64,000 nt of DNA from Variovorax flavidus. GTDB taxonomy: Bacteria > Pseudomonadota > Gammaproteobacteria > Burkholderiales > Burkholderiaceae_C. Under the pieces are notes generated by a model. That model worked only from the letters and a program-made list of their open reading frames with translations, did not search any database and was not told the DNA's origin. Both the position numbers and the translations under genes were made by a program. Positions 9,818 through 20,184 of this stretch are shown one piece after another; the first letter of the stretch is position 1, and every line of letters begins with the position of its first letter. The DNA lies in assembly GCF_030317145.1 (NCBI RefSeq), contig NZ_JASZYE010000001.1, forward strand, positions 1,860,001-1,924,000, read 5' to 3'.

Positions 9818-9826
9818 GTTGCGCCT

Positions 9827-11326
9827 TCAGCTCAGGTTGGGCAGCGCGAGGCGCGACGAGTCTTCTTCGGTTTCCTCGACGCGCGGACGGTTGCCGTTCA
9901 TGCGCGTGATGGCGTCGGTGTCGATGTCGCCGGTCACGTAGACGCCATCGAAGCAGGACGCATCGAAGCCGTCGAGCTTCGGATTGAGCGAGCCGATCGC
10001 GCGCTTCATGGCGTCGACGTCCTGGTAGATCAGCGCGTCGCAGCCGATGAGTTCGCGGATCTCTTCAACCGTGCGGTCGTGCGCCACGAGTTCGTCCTTG
10101 GTGGGCATGTCGATGCCGTAGACGTTGGGGTAGCGCACAGGCGGCGCCGCGCTGGCGAGGTACACCTTGCGTGCACCGGCGTCGCGCGCCATCTGAACGA
10201 TCTCGCGGCTGGTGGTGCCGCGCACGATCGAGTCGTCCACCAGCAGCACGTTGCGGCCCTTGAATTCGCTGGCAATCACGTTGAGCTTCTGGCGCACCGA
10301 CTTCTTGCGCACGCCCTGCCCCGGCATGATGAATGTGCGGCCCACGTAGCGGTTCTTCACGAAACCTTCGCGATACGGAACGCCGAGCAGGTGCGCGAGT
10401 TGCGTCGCGCTCGGCCGGCTCGATTCAGGGATCGGGATGATCACGTCGATATCGCTCGGCGGCACGGTCGAGACCACGCGCTTGGCAAGCGTCTCGCCCA
10501 GGTTCAGACGCGCCTGGTAGACCGAGATGCCGTCGAGCACCGAGTCGGGCCGTGCCAGATAGACGAATTCGAAGATGCAGGGGTTGAGCGTGGGCGAGTC
10601 TGCGCACTGCTCGGCGTGCACCTGGCCCTGGAGGTCGATGAACACCGCTTCTCCCGGCGCGATGTTGCGCTCGAACACATGGCCCGAGCCCTCGAGTGCG
10701 ACGGACTCGCTGGCCACCATCACGGTGCCATCGGCGCCGCGGCCCATCGCGAGCGGACGGATGCCATAGGGGTCGCGGAATGCCAACAGGCCGTGCCCGG
10801 CGATCAGCGCCACGACGGCGTAGGAACCCCGCAGGCGCCTGTGCACATTACGCACCGCGTCGAACAGGGCCGCGGAATTGAGCGCGCCGCCGCGCGTCGC
10901 GCGATCGATCTCGTGCGCGAGCACGTTGAGCAGCACTTCGGAGTCGCTCTCCGTGTTGGTGTGGCGGTGGTCCGTGGAGAACAACTCGGCCCGCAGCGCA
11001 TGCGCGTTGGTGAGATTGCCGTTGTGCACCAGCACGATGCCGAAGGGCGCGTTCACGTAGAAGGGCTGCGCCTCTTCCTCGCTGTACGCGTTGCCGGCGG
11101 TCGGATAGCGCACCTGGCCCAGTCCGACGTCACCGGGCAAGGCCCGCATGTTGCGCGTGCGGAACACGTCACGCACCATGCCCTTGGCCTTGTGCATGAA
11201 GAACTTGCGTTCCAGCAGGGTGACGATGCCAGCCGCATCCTGGCCGCGATGCTGCAGGAGCAGCAGGGCGTCGTAAAGAAGTTGATTGACGGGAGCGTTG
11301 CTGACAACGCCGACGATTCCACACAT
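9827..11326 (-). CDS. purF: Amidophosphoribosyltransferase
   Basis: First committed enzyme of purine synthesis: PRPP plus glutamine gives 5-phosphoribosylamine. The protein has 499 residues. The N-terminal nucleophile is Cys2 in MCGIVGVV, exposed after methionine removal, followed by the type II glutamine amidotransferase domain. The C-terminal phosphoribosyltransferase domain carries the PRPP-binding motif VLLVDDSIVRGTT. It follows cvpA with a 12-base gap; cvpA-purF is a conserved pair in proteobacteria. Purine control by PurR cannot be judged because the unit promoter lies upstream of folC. Confidence 0.97.
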   Translation of the reverse strand: MCGIVGVVSNAPVNQLLYDALLLLQHRGQDAAGIVTLLERKFFMHKAKGMVRDVFRTRNMRALPGDVGLGQVRYPTAGNAYSEEEAQPFYVNAPFGIVLVHNGNLTNAHALRAELFSTDHRHTNTESDSEVLLNVLAHEIDRATRGGALNSAALFDAVRNVHRRLRGSYAVVALIAGHGLLAFRDPYGIRPLAMGRGADGTVMVASESVALEGSGHVFERNIAPGEAVFIDLQGQVHAEQCADSPTLNPCIFEFVYLARPDSVLDGISVYQARLNLGETLAKRVVSTVPPSDIDVIIPIPESSRPSATQLAHLLGVPYREGFVKNRYVGRTFIMPGQGVRKKSVRQKLNVIASEFKGRNVLLVDDSIVRGTTSREIVQMARDAGARKVYLASAAPPVRYPNVYGIDMPTKDELVAHDRTVEEIRELIGCDALIYQDVDAMKRAIGSLNPKLDGFDASCFDGVYVTGDIDTDAITRMNGNRPRVEETEEDSSRLALPNLS

Positions 11327-11338
11327 GAAGCGATCCTC

Positions 11339-11824
11339 TCAGGGCAGGTAGCTTGCCAACTTATCAGGCAAAGCGGGTTTCAGGCCCTGCAATGCCGCAT
11401 CGAGAACAATGGCGCTTCGCGATTCGTGCCACCAGGCACTGTCGCTCAACGCCAGCAAATGAACAACAACCGCCGCGGCGAGCAGCGCAACCGCGCCGCG
11501 AATCACGCCAAAGGCGCCGCCGAGAACACGATCCACCGGCCGCAATCCGATCGCGGCAACCAGCTTGCGCGTGAGCGACGCCACGATCCCCACGCTGAAC
11601 GCCACGGCGACAAACACCAGGACGAAACCGGCTGCATAGCGCCACGTCGCCGCCGGATCGCCGAAGGGCAACCACCGGCCCACGTCCTCCGCCAGCCATT
11701 GCGCACACAGGAAGGCAGCCACCCAGCCCGCCAGCAACATCACCTCGAACACCAGTCCCCGCACCAGCCCCAGCAGCATCGAAACCACCAGCAGCGCGAC
11801 AGCGATCCAGTCCAGCAGGGCCAC
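11339..11824 (-). CDS. cvpA: CvpA family membrane protein
   Basis: Inner-membrane protein of 161 residues with about four hydrophobic helices and the conserved start LDWIAVALLVVSMLLGLVRG. Loss of CvpA in E. coli affects colicin V export and envelope stress, but its molecular role is unsettled. It lies between the SPOR protein gene and purF, the same order as in E. coli (folC-dedD-cvpA-purF), which supports the call. Confidence 0.92.
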   Translation of the reverse strand: MALLDWIAVALLVVSMLLGLVRGLVFEVMLLAGWVAAFLCAQWLAEDVGRWLPFGDPAATWRYAAGFVLVFVAVAFSVGIVASLTRKLVAAIGLRPVDRVLGGAFGVIRGAVALLAAAVVVHLLALSDSAWWHESRSAIVLDAALQGLKPALPDKLASYLP

Positions 11825-11835
11825 GTCAGCGCTGG

Positions 11836-12735
11836 CTACAAGCTGAGGACGGATGCCGGCAATGACAAGCCCTTGACCTTGCTGGCGGCACGGTCGGCTT
11901 CGGCGCGAGTGCCGAAGGGACCGACACGCACACGCGTGCGCTCACCGTCGGTCGTCTTGGCGACGTGCGTGTAAGTCTTGAGTCCGGCCTTTTCGAGTTT
12001 CTGGCGCACTTCCTTGGCCTTGTCGGCATCGGCGAAGGCGCCGACCTGGACCACGAAGCGGCCGCTTTCGTCGGCCGCGGCAGTTGCGGCGGCTGGCTTG
12101 GCAGCAGCGGCGGACGCGCCCTTGCCTTCAAGCAGCGCGCGGGCGCGGTCTCCGTCGTCGGCTGGCGCCGGCTTGGGAGCGGGCTTGGACTCCGGCTTCG
12201 GCTCGGGCTTGGCTTCGGCCTTCGCTTCCGGCTTCGGCTTGACCTCGGCCTTGGCTTCGGGCTTGGGCTTGGGTTCGGGTTTGGCCTCGGCCTTGGGCGG
12301 AGGCTTCACTTCGGACGCCGGCTCGGATTTGGCTTCGACAGCGGGAGCGGACGGCGGCAGCTTGCCCGCCGGAATCTCGGTGCCGTCTGCGGACTCGGTG
12401 ATCATGCCGCCGCTGCCGGATGCAGGCGCGGCGCCGGAACCGGTATTGCCGCTGCTCGCGGCGGAGGGCGCGGGAGCCGAGGGCAACGCGAGGGGCTTGG
12501 CCTTCGTGCGATCCGGGATCTCGATCGGGATATCGACCGAGACGGGGCGCGGCTGGGTGTCGAACAGCAGGGGGAAGCCGATCACGCCGACCAGCACGAG
12601 CACGGCGGCGCCGACAAGGCGATGACGGGCGCGCCGGCGCATCGCTTCGATGCTCTCCGCCGGTGCGGCAGCGACCGCGCTGTTTCGCCCTTCGTTGCCC
12701 TGAGGACCGCGTGCGCGGAACTTGAAGAACGCCAT
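11836..12735 (-). CDS. SPOR domain cell-division protein, DedD-like
   Basis: Bitopic inner-membrane protein of 299 residues. A cytoplasmic arginine-rich stretch (RRRARHRL) precedes one membrane helix (about 40-58). A long low-complexity periplasmic linker rich in Lys, Pro, Glu and Ala follows, and a C-terminal SPOR domain (about 220-295) begins FVVQVGAFADADKAKEVRQKL. SPOR domains bind glycan strands lacking stem peptides at the division septum. The gene order matches dedD of E. coli. The ATG at 12735 is preferred over an upstream in-frame start at 12780 because AGGA lies upstream and the protein then begins MAFFKFR, usual for this family. Confidence 0.88.
   Translation of the reverse strand: MAFFKFRARGPQGNEGRNSAVAAAPAESIEAMRRRARHRLVGAAVLVLVGVIGFPLLFDTQPRPVSVDIPIEIPDRTKAKPLALPSAPAPSAASSGNTGSGAAPASGSGGMITESADGTEIPAGKLPPSAPAVEAKSEPASEVKPPPKAEAKPEPKPKPEAKAEVKPKPEAKAEAKPEPKPESKPAPKPAPADDGDRARALLEGKGASAAAAKPAAATAAADESGRFVVQVGAFADADKAKEVRQKLEKAGLKTYTHVAKTTDGERTRVRVGPFGTRAEADRAASKVKGLSLPASVLSL
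12150..12315. repeat. Lys/Pro/Glu/Ala-coding low-complexity repeat in the SPOR protein
   Basis: The linker codes for imperfect EAKPEPKPKP-type units repeated several times, visible in DNA as repeated GGCTTCGGC/CTTGGC blocks. It probably forms an extended spacer that lets the SPOR domain reach the peptidoglycan. Repeat number may vary between strains by slippage. Confidence 0.7.
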
Positions 12736-12797
12736 GAAATTCGTTTTCCTGATGGAGTGCAGCGTGAGGTGGAGGGGCACCGGAAATCAGGGCTTTT

Positions 12798-14093
12798 TCA
12801 GGAGCCTGGAGACAAGTGCCTGGCTCGCAGACGGGGTGTTCCGTGCTCGAGCACACCACCCACGGTGAAGAACGATCCGAAGACCACGATTCTATCAGTG
12901 GGGTCGGCACGATCGATGGCCGCCTGCAGCGCCTCCATGGGCGACGCGTGCACGCTGCCGGCCACGTCGGAACGCGTGTTCTGCGCCTGCCAGCGGGCGA
13001 GCAGATCGTCGGCCTTCGCAGCGCGATCGGTCGCCAGATCGGTGAAGTACCAGCGGTCGATCATCGGGCCGATGCGCGCGAACATGGGCGCCACGTCCTT
13101 GTCGGCCATCACGCCGAAGACGGCATGGGTGGTCGGGTAGAAGCCCATTGCGTCGAGGTTTTCGGCCAGCGCCGCGACTGCGTGCGGGTTGTGCGCCACG
13201 TCGAGTACCAAGGTCGGTTCGCCCGGCACGATCTGGAAGCGCCCGGGGAGCTCAACCATCGCCAATCCGTTGCGCACCGCCTGCGCGGTGACGGGCAAGC
13301 GCTGCCGCAGCGATTCCAGCGCCGCCAGCACGCCCGCGGCGTTGACCAGTTGGTTGGCGCCACGCAAGGCCGGGTAGGCCAGACCGCTGTAGCGCCGGCC
13401 CCGGCCGCTCCAGCCCCACTGCTGCTTGTCGCCCGACACGTTGAAATCGCGCCCGACCAGCCAGAGATCGGCGCCGATCGCGTTGGCGTGGTCGATCACG
13501 CTCTGCGGCGGGACCGGGTCGCTGACGACCGCCGGCCGGCCGGCGCGCATGACGCCGGCCTTCTCGAAACCGATGCTTTCGCGATCGGGGCCGAGGTAAT
13601 CCATGTGGTCGAGGTCGATGCTGGTGATCACGGCGCAGTCGGCGTCGACGATGTTGACCGCGTCCAGCCGCCCGCCGAGGCCGACTTCGAGAATCGCGAC
13701 GTCGGGCTTGCTCGCCGCGATGCACAGCAGGATGGCGAGGGTGGTGAACTCGAAGTACGTCAGCGCGACGTCGCCGCGGCCCTGCTCCACGGTTTCGAAA
13801 TGCCGGGCCAGTTCCGTGCCGTCGACGGCTTCGCCGGACAGGCGCAGGCGCTCCTCGAAACGCACCAGGTGCGGCGAGGTGAACACCGCGGCCCGATAGC
13901 CGGCGTGCGTGAGGATCGACTCGAGCATGGCGCAGGTCGAGCCTTTGCCGTTGGTGCCCGCCACCGTGATCACGGGGCAGTCGAAGGAAAGGCCCAGCCG
14001 CTGGGCGACTGCACGGACCCGGTCGAGGCCGAGTTCGATGTTCTTGGGATGCAGGCGCTCGGCGTGCGAGAGCCAGTCTGCGAGGGTTTTCAT
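12798..14093 (-). CDS. folC: Bifunctional dihydrofolate synthase / folylpolyglutamate synthase
   Basis: ATP-dependent ligase of the Mur-ligase superfamily that adds glutamate to dihydropteroate and to folates. The protein has 431 residues. The P-loop GTNGKGS is at 46-52 near the N-terminus, and the Mur-type central domain carries the LEVGLGGRLDAVN segment that binds Mg and substrate. VLDVAHNPHAV marks the C-terminal domain. It is the first gene of the folC-SPOR-cvpA-purF-metZ-gltX unit and is divergent from the Spx-like gene, with 46 bases between the two starts. Confidence 0.96.
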   Translation of the reverse strand: MKTLADWLSHAERLHPKNIELGLDRVRAVAQRLGLSFDCPVITVAGTNGKGSTCAMLESILTHAGYRAAVFTSPHLVRFEERLRLSGEAVDGTELARHFETVEQGRGDVALTYFEFTTLAILLCIAASKPDVAILEVGLGGRLDAVNIVDADCAVITSIDLDHMDYLGPDRESIGFEKAGVMRAGRPAVVSDPVPPQSVIDHANAIGADLWLVGRDFNVSGDKQQWGWSGRGRRYSGLAYPALRGANQLVNAAGVLAALESLRQRLPVTAQAVRNGLAMVELPGRFQIVPGEPTLVLDVAHNPHAVAALAENLDAMGFYPTTHAVFGVMADKDVAPMFARIGPMIDRWYFTDLATDRAAKADDLLARWQAQNTRSDVAGSVHASPMEALQAAIDRADPTDRIVVFGSFFTVGGVLEHGTPRLRARHLSPGS

Positions 14094-14139
14094 GGAGCCC
14101 GGAATTGTCGCCGACCCGCGCCGCGGGCATCATCGCCGG

Positions 14140-14493
14140 ATGACAACGCTCTATGGCATTCCGAACTGCGACACCGTCAAACGCGCCCGCGCATGGCTCG
14201 ACGAACACGGTGTCACCTATCGATTCCACGACTTCAAGAAGGAAGGCGTGCCCGAAAAAGAACTCGACCAGTGGCTGAAGGCCCCGGGCTGGGAGGCACT
14301 GGTGAACCGCCGCGGCACGACCTGGCGCCGCCTCGACGACGAAACCCGCGCGGCCGTCGTCGACACCGCCTCGGCGCGCTCCGTCCTGCTCGCCAATCCG
14401 AGCCTCATCAAGCGCCCCGTGGTCAACTGGGGCTCCGATGCCGGCGTTACGACAGGGTTCGACGCCGCCCAATGGAAAAGCCACGTTGTGTAA
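14140..14493 (+). CDS. Spx/MgsR-type ArsC family reductase (YffB-like)
   Basis: Thioredoxin-fold protein of 117 residues, the usual length of the YffB/Spx-like ArsC group. The redox cysteine is Cys10 in YGIPNCDTVKRARAWL, and the basic residue of the C-terminal RPVV segment (about 92-95) is conserved. It probably uses glutathione as a thiol reductase; true arsenate reduction is not shown. The start at 14140 gives the canonical MTTLYGIPNC opening. It is transcribed away from folC. Confidence 0.85.
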   Translation: MTTLYGIPNCDTVKRARAWLDEHGVTYRFHDFKKEGVPEKELDQWLKAPGWEALVNRRGTTWRRLDDETRAAVVDTASARSVLLANPSLIKRPVVNWGSDAGVTTGFDAAQWKSHVV

Positions 14494-14568
14494 ACGGTTG
14501 AACCGTTTCCGCCCACCGGCATCCAACAAGGTTCCGTGGGGCTCGGCGCCCCGTTCCAGGAGTTTCAG

Positions 14569-15117
14569 ATGAATACAAAGATAGTTCGCAGAATCGCCGC
14601 CCTTTCGGTGTTGGCAACGTTGGCAGGAGGAGCGACGCTCGCCCAGGCGGATCAGGTGTTGGCCCGGGTCATTTCGACCTCGCCGGTGACCGAATCCAAC
14701 GGCAGCACCAGCTACGACGTCACTTACGAATACGCCGGTCGCCAGTACACGACCCGCACCGCCACGCCGCCCGGCGCGAACATTTCCGTCGAAGTCGGCG
14801 CCTACGGCGTAGCGACCACCTCCCCCGTGGCTCCACAGTCGCAGTTTGCTCAGGGTTCCGACTACAACAACGGCCCTCAAAACTGGGATCACGTGGTTCC
14901 TGAGCAAGGCGTCGTCGTGTCCGGCCGCGGCGCGCCCCCGCCGGTCTATGCCCAACCCGCCCCCGTCTACGTGCAGCCGGCGGCCCCGGTGTACTACCCG
15001 GCACCTGCCTATTACCCGGCTCCGGCCTATGCCTACCCGCAGCCCTATGTCTACCCGCCGATCGGCATTTCGCTGGGCTTCGGGTACTCGCGCGGCTGGG
15101 GCGGCCGCTGGCGCTGA
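14569..15117 (+). CDS. Exported protein with Pro/Tyr-rich repeat tail, function unknown
   Basis: Hypothetical protein of 182 residues. A signal peptide covers about 1-27, cleaving after AQA. A central region (about 30-85) with SYDVTYEYAGRQYTTRT looks beta-rich. The tail from about 120 is made of short PAY/PVY/YYPAPA-type units and ends in a glycine-rich IGISLGFGYSRGWGG stretch. Similar exported proteins occur in Comamonadaceae, but no function is known to me. AGGAG eight bases before 14569 fixes the start. Outer-membrane or surface association is inferred from composition only. Confidence 0.65.
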   Translation: MNTKIVRRIAALSVLATLAGGATLAQADQVLARVISTSPVTESNGSTSYDVTYEYAGRQYTTRTATPPGANISVEVGAYGVATTSPVAPQSQFAQGSDYNNGPQNWDHVVPEQGVVVSGRGAPPPVYAQPAPVYVQPAAPVYYPAPAYYPAPAYAYPQPYVYPPIGISLGFGYSRGWGGRWR

Positions 15118-15250
15118 TCGCGCGTCGAGGCCGGGGGGCCGGCCGGCAAGCCTAAAATCACGGGCTTTTCCAACCTTTGCTGCACGGGCGCGTCCTGTAA
15201 CGACGCGCTGCTGATTGCCGACCGCAACCAGCGCCAGGCCCTCCTATCCA

Positions 15251-15574
15251 ATGAGCACAACCGAATTTCTCCAGAGCGCCGCGGTATCGACCAAGGCCAA
15301 CGTGTATTTCGACGGCAAGTGCGTGAGCCACAGCCTCACGCTCGCTGACGGCACCAAGAAGTCGGTCGGCGTGATCCTGCCGTCCACCCTCACCTTCAAT
15401 ACCGGCGCGCCGGAAATCATGGAAGGCACTGCCGGCGGTTGCGAATACAAGTTGTCCGGCAGCGACGAATGGGTGGCCTCGGGCGCGGGCGAAAAGTTCA
15501 GCGTGCCGGGCAACTCCAGCTTCCAGATCCGCGTGAGCGGCGAGCCCTACAGCTACATCTGCCACTTCGGCTGA
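15251..15574 (+). CDS. ppnP: Pyrimidine/purine nucleoside phosphorylase
   Basis: Small cupin-fold enzyme (formerly DUF1255/YaiE) that splits nucleosides with phosphate to give free bases and ribose 1-phosphate. It has 107 residues against 94 in E. coli. Family features include the KANVYFDGKCVSHS opening, the GVILP segment, and the C-terminal cupin strands ending YSYICHFG. It lies 15 bases upstream of argG on the same strand. Confidence 0.9.
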   Translation: MSTTEFLQSAAVSTKANVYFDGKCVSHSLTLADGTKKSVGVILPSTLTFNTGAPEIMEGTAGGCEYKLSGSDEWVASGAGEKFSVPGNSSFQIRVSGEPYSYICHFG

Positions 15575-16933
<1,359 letters not shown>

Positions 16934-16951
16934 CCTTTTCGCGACGCCAAC

Positions 16952-16981
16952 AAAAAAGCAGGCCGCCGGCCTGCTTTTTTG
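16952..16981. terminator. Bidirectional terminator after argG
   Basis: GCAGGCC and its complement GGCCTGC enclose a 3-base loop, flanked by A6 and T6 runs. It lies between the convergent argG (plus) and the DUF1399 gene (minus) and can serve both. Confidence 0.92.
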
Positions 16982-16999
16982 TTGCCTGTGCCGAGGGGA

Positions 17000-17812
17000 T
17001 CAGTCTCCCCCGCCCCCACCGCAACCGCCTCCGTCGCCACCGGAATCGCCGCCGACACCACTGTCTCCGCTCGATTCGCTGCCGCCGAATCCATTCGCAT
17101 CGCCCGCGCCGCCGCCGTCCGAGGACGACTCGCCGAAGCTCGTGCCGCAATGCACGCCGGAACCACTGTGCCGGTCAATGGCGTGGCAGTCGGGGACGTA
17201 GTGGAAGCCGTTGTCGATGCCGAATTTGGCGTCGAGCGCGAACAGCAACGGCAGCCGCGACGGCTTGCGTGGATCGATGCTTTCCTCCTTGCAGGCCCAG
17301 AACCAGCTGCGGCGCAGGCCGTCGTTACGACGTGCGTCGCGCCCCAGTACCTCGGCCGGGCTGTGGTGCAGCATCCCGCCGAAAGCCGCCTCGCACCAGC
17401 GCTGGTAGCCCTGCGTGTGCAGGATGAACTCGTGCCACGCGGTATCGACCACCTTGCAAGGCATCGCGACAAACCGGCGCCCGCTTCGCAGGTGCGCCAT
17501 GAAGAACTGCCGCAGGCCGCGCAGCACCAGTTCGGCATCGCGCTGGCTCAGCTGCGGATGCGCCGCGCGCAACTTGCCGCTCAGGAAGCTGGGCAGCCGG
17601 GCCTCGCGAACGAATTGGCGCCGCAGGCTGGCTTCGAGCCAGTTCAATGTGGCGGCGAAGGCGAAAGCGCCCGCAAGCAGCAGGCCCGCACTCCACCAGC
17701 GACGCGTCAGGAAAAACGCCGAAGCGACCGCCACCACGAGGACGATTCGCTTCGCCCACACCAGGGCGGCAATGCGCCGCCGGAAATTCAGGTGCAGGAA
17801 GTCGAGGTCCAT
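17000..17812 (-). CDS. DUF1399 (glycine-rich domain-containing) membrane protein
   Basis: Protein of 270 residues. Two hydrophobic helices near the N-terminus (about 15-60) suggest membrane anchoring. The central part carries VDTAWHEFILHTQGYQRWC and a following G-x-x-x-H segment (AAFGGMLHHSP), the His/Cys pattern of the DUF1399/GRDP family best known from plants. The tail of about 60 residues is almost all Gly, Ser, Asp and Cys, typical of the family name. Its bacterial function is unknown. It lies four bases after murB on the same strand and is convergent with argG. Confidence 0.7.
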   Translation of the reverse strand: MDLDFLHLNFRRRIAALVWAKRIVLVVAVASAFFLTRRWWSAGLLLAGAFAFAATLNWLEASLRRQFVREARLPSFLSGKLRAAHPQLSQRDAELVLRGLRQFFMAHLRSGRRFVAMPCKVVDTAWHEFILHTQGYQRWCEAAFGGMLHHSPAEVLGRDARRNDGLRRSWFWACKEESIDPRKPSRLPLLFALDAKFGIDNGFHYVPDCHAIDRHSGSGVHCGTSFGESSSDGGGAGDANGFGGSESSGDSGVGGDSGGDGGGCGGGGGD

Positions 17813-17816
17813 CCGC

Positions 17817-18869
17817 TCAGACGACGACCGGTTCTGGCTCGAGCCGGATGCCGAAGCGTTCGTAGACGCTGGTCTGGATCGCCTTGGCGAGCGTCATCAC
17901 CTCCCCACCGGTCACGGGATTGGCCTTGCCGCCCCGGTTGACCAGCACCAGCGCCTGGCGCTCGTACACGCCCGCGTTGCCTACCGACTTGCCTTTCCAG
18001 CCGCAGGCATCGATCAGCCAGCCGGCGGCCAGCTTGATGCTGCCGTCCGCCATCGGGTAGTGAACGATCTTCGGATCGCGCGCGATGATGTCGGCGCACT
18101 GTTCGGGCGTCACGGTCGGGTTCTTGAAGAAGCTGCCGGCGTTGCCAAGCACGCGCCAGTCGGGCAGCTTGGCGCGGCGGATCGCGCACACCCAGTCGAA
18201 GATGTCCATCGCGCTCGGCGTGAAGTTGCCGGTTTCGGCCATCTTGCGCTCCAGGTCGAGATAACCGAGCACCGGCCTCCACGGCTTGGGAAGACGGAAT
18301 CGCACCCGTGTGATCAACGCGCGCCCCGCCAGGCCGAAATCGTTGCCGCCGCGGGCCACGTGCTTGAAGACCGAATCCCGGTAGCCGAAGGCGCACTGCG
18401 CCGCGTCCAGCGTGAAGGCGCGGCCGGTTTCGAGGTCGATCGCGTCGAGCGAATCGAAGCGGTCCTGCAACTCGACACCGTAGGCGCCGATGTTCTGCAC
18501 CGGCGAGCCGCCCACCGTGCCGGGGATCAGCGCCAGGTTTTCGAGGCCGGGATAGCCTTGTTCGAGCGTCCACAGCACCGCGTCGTGCCAGGCCTCGCCG
18601 GCACCCGCCTCCACGATCCATGCGCGTGGCGTGTCTTCGACAAGCTTCAGCCCCTTGATTTCGACTTTCAGCACCAGCGGCTTCACGTCGCCGGTCAGCA
18701 CGATATTGCTGCCGCCACCCAGCACGAACTTGGGCACGTCGCGCCATTGCGCGTCGGCCCGCAACGCGGCAACGTCAGCCTCGCCGGTGATGCGCGCCAG
18801 GTGCTGGGCGCGCGCGACGATGCCAAAGCTGTTGTGCTGCTGCAGCGGTACGTTGTGCTCCACGATCAT
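17817..18869 (-). CDS. murB: UDP-N-acetylenolpyruvoylglucosamine reductase
   Basis: FAD enzyme that reduces UDP-GlcNAc-enolpyruvate with NADPH to UDP-MurNAc in peptidoglycan synthesis. It has 350 residues. The FAD loop LGGGSNIVL, the GTVGGSP-type motif, the YRDSVFK segment and the catalytic serine motif NAGSFFKNP are all present; the C-terminal extension places it with type I MurB like E. coli. The ATG at 18869 gives the normal start; an upstream in-frame start at 18917 is not needed. No strong ribosome site is visible. Confidence 0.95.
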   Translation of the reverse strand: MIVEHNVPLQQHNSFGIVARAQHLARITGEADVAALRADAQWRDVPKFVLGGGSNIVLTGDVKPLVLKVEIKGLKLVEDTPRAWIVEAGAGEAWHDAVLWTLEQGYPGLENLALIPGTVGGSPVQNIGAYGVELQDRFDSLDAIDLETGRAFTLDAAQCAFGYRDSVFKHVARGGNDFGLAGRALITRVRFRLPKPWRPVLGYLDLERKMAETGNFTPSAMDIFDWVCAIRRAKLPDWRVLGNAGSFFKNPTVTPEQCADIIARDPKIVHYPMADGSIKLAAGWLIDACGWKGKSVGNAGVYERQALVLVNRGGKANPVTGGEVMTLAKAIQTSVYERFGIRLEPEPVVV

Positions 18870-18946
18870 GGGAGAATTGTCGCATTCACACGCCGCGCGG
18901 CACTGCGCGCGGCCCACTATTCAATCCTGTTGCTGCCGGAGCCTTC

Positions 18947-19432
18947 ATGCCGTCTTTCGACACTGTTTGTGAACCCAACTTGCCCGAGGTCAAGAACGCA
19001 GTGGAGAACACCGCCAAGGAAATCGCCACGCGTTTCGACTTCAAGGGCACCGCGGCCTCCGTCGAACTCAAGGACAAGGAAATCACCCTGATCGGCGACG
19101 CCGAATTCCAGCTCGTCCAGGTCGAGGACATCCTGCGCGCCAAGCTGACCAAGCGCAGTGTCGACGTGCGCTTTCTCGACAAGGGCGACGTCCAGAAGAT
19201 CGGCGGCGACAAGGTCAAGCAGGTGATCAAGGTCAAGAACGGCATCGAATCCGAAACTGCCAAGAAGATCCAGCGCCTGATCAAGGACAGCAAGCTCAAG
19301 GTGCAGGCGGCGATTCAGGGCGATGCCGTGCGCGTCACAGGCGCCAAACGCGACGACCTGCAAGCCGCGATGGCGCTGATCAAGAAGGACGTGCCGGACA
19401 TGCCGCTGTCCTTCAACAATTTCAGAGACTGA
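18947..19432 (+). CDS. yajQ: YajQ family nucleotide-binding protein
   Basis: Protein of 161 residues with two ferredoxin-like halves, opening [18 protein letters not shown]. YajQ proteins bind nucleotides, and a Xanthomonas member binds cyclic di-GMP and acts with a transcription factor. Whether this one binds c-di-GMP is not shown by sequence. Its stop codon overlaps the start of the next gene as TGATG. Confidence 0.93.
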   Translation: MPSFDTVCEPNLPEVKNAVENTAKEIATRFDFKGTAASVELKDKEITLIGDAEFQLVQVEDILRAKLTKRSVDVRFLDKGDVQKIGGDKVKQVIKVKNGIESETAKKIQRLIKDSKLKVQAAIQGDAVRVTGAKRDDLQAAMALIKKDVPDMPLSFNNFRD

Positions 19433-20175
19433 TGGCTCGCGCCCGGGTTCTCCCACTTCGCGTGGACGCCGCCCCCCTCCCCGGGAGCAATGCCTGCGGC
19501 CCGGCAAAGCCGGCTCCGCGGTATTCCTCGCATCTGATTTCCTCCCTCGTCGTCGCATTCCTTGCGGCAAGCTGCTCCCTTGCGCACGCCCAATCGGTGA
19601 TGCTCACCGGCACCATCGGCAGCCGCGCGATCTTGATCGTGGACGGTGCAGCGCCAAAGACCGTGGCGGTCGGCGAGACCTTCCAGGGCGTCAAGCTCGT
19701 GTCGCTTCAGGGCGAACAGGCAACGGTCGAGGCCGGCGGCAAGCGCGTGGCCTTGCGCATGGATACACCGGTGAGCATCGGTGGCGGCGGACCGGGCGGC
19801 GGCGGGGGCACCCGCATCGTGCTGCCGGTGTCAAGCGGCGGGCATTTCATGACCCAGGGCGCGATCAATGGGCGCTCGGTCACCTTCATGCTCGACACCG
19901 GCGCTACCACGGTGGCGATGTCAGCCGCCGATGCGCAACGCATCGGCCTCGATTTCTCCAAGGGGCAGCCCGTGCGGATGAACACCGCGAACGGCGTCAC
20001 GCAGGGGTATCGGGTGCGGCTGAATTCCGTGCGGGTGGGCGACGTGGAGGTCTACGACGTGGAAGCCGTCGTCTCCCAGCAGCCGATGCCCTACGTTCTG
20101 TTGGGCAACAGCTTCATCAGTCGCTTCTCCATGCGGCGCGACGCCGACCAGATGGTCTTGGAGAAGCGGTTCTAG
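19432..20175 (+). CDS. Retropepsin-like aspartic protease, exported
   Basis: Protein of 247 residues with a long charged N-terminus, a hydrophobic export segment (about 33-53, ending AHAQS), a glycine-rich linker (about 116-126) and a C-terminal retropepsin-like domain. The catalytic triplet is DTGATT with Asp155, followed by SAADAQRIGLDF and the C-terminal LLGNSFISRF flap/hydrophobic motif, the pattern of clan AA single-domain bacterial proteases. It would act as a dimer in the periplasm. It is translationally coupled to yajQ (TGATG) and convergent with ridA nine bases away. The true start could be a later in-frame GTG. Confidence 0.82.
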   Translation: MARARVLPLRVDAAPLPGSNACGPAKPAPRYSSHLISSLVVAFLAASCSLAHAQSVMLTGTIGSRAILIVDGAAPKTVAVGETFQGVKLVSLQGEQATVEAGGKRVALRMDTPVSIGGGGPGGGGGTRIVLPVSSGGHFMTQGAINGRSVTFMLDTGATTVAMSAADAQRIGLDFSKGQPVRMNTANGVTQGYRVRLNSVRVGDVEVYDVEAVVSQQPMPYVLLGNSFISRFSMRRDADQMVLEKRF

Positions 20176-20184
20176 CTTCGCCGC

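Noticed and set aside
8600..11974. 1124-codon open frame on the plus strand
   Set aside because: It lies opposite metZ and purF, which have clear catalytic motifs; its translation is His/Arg/Glu-rich antisense of high-GC genes. The same applies to the many other long antisense frames in the window.
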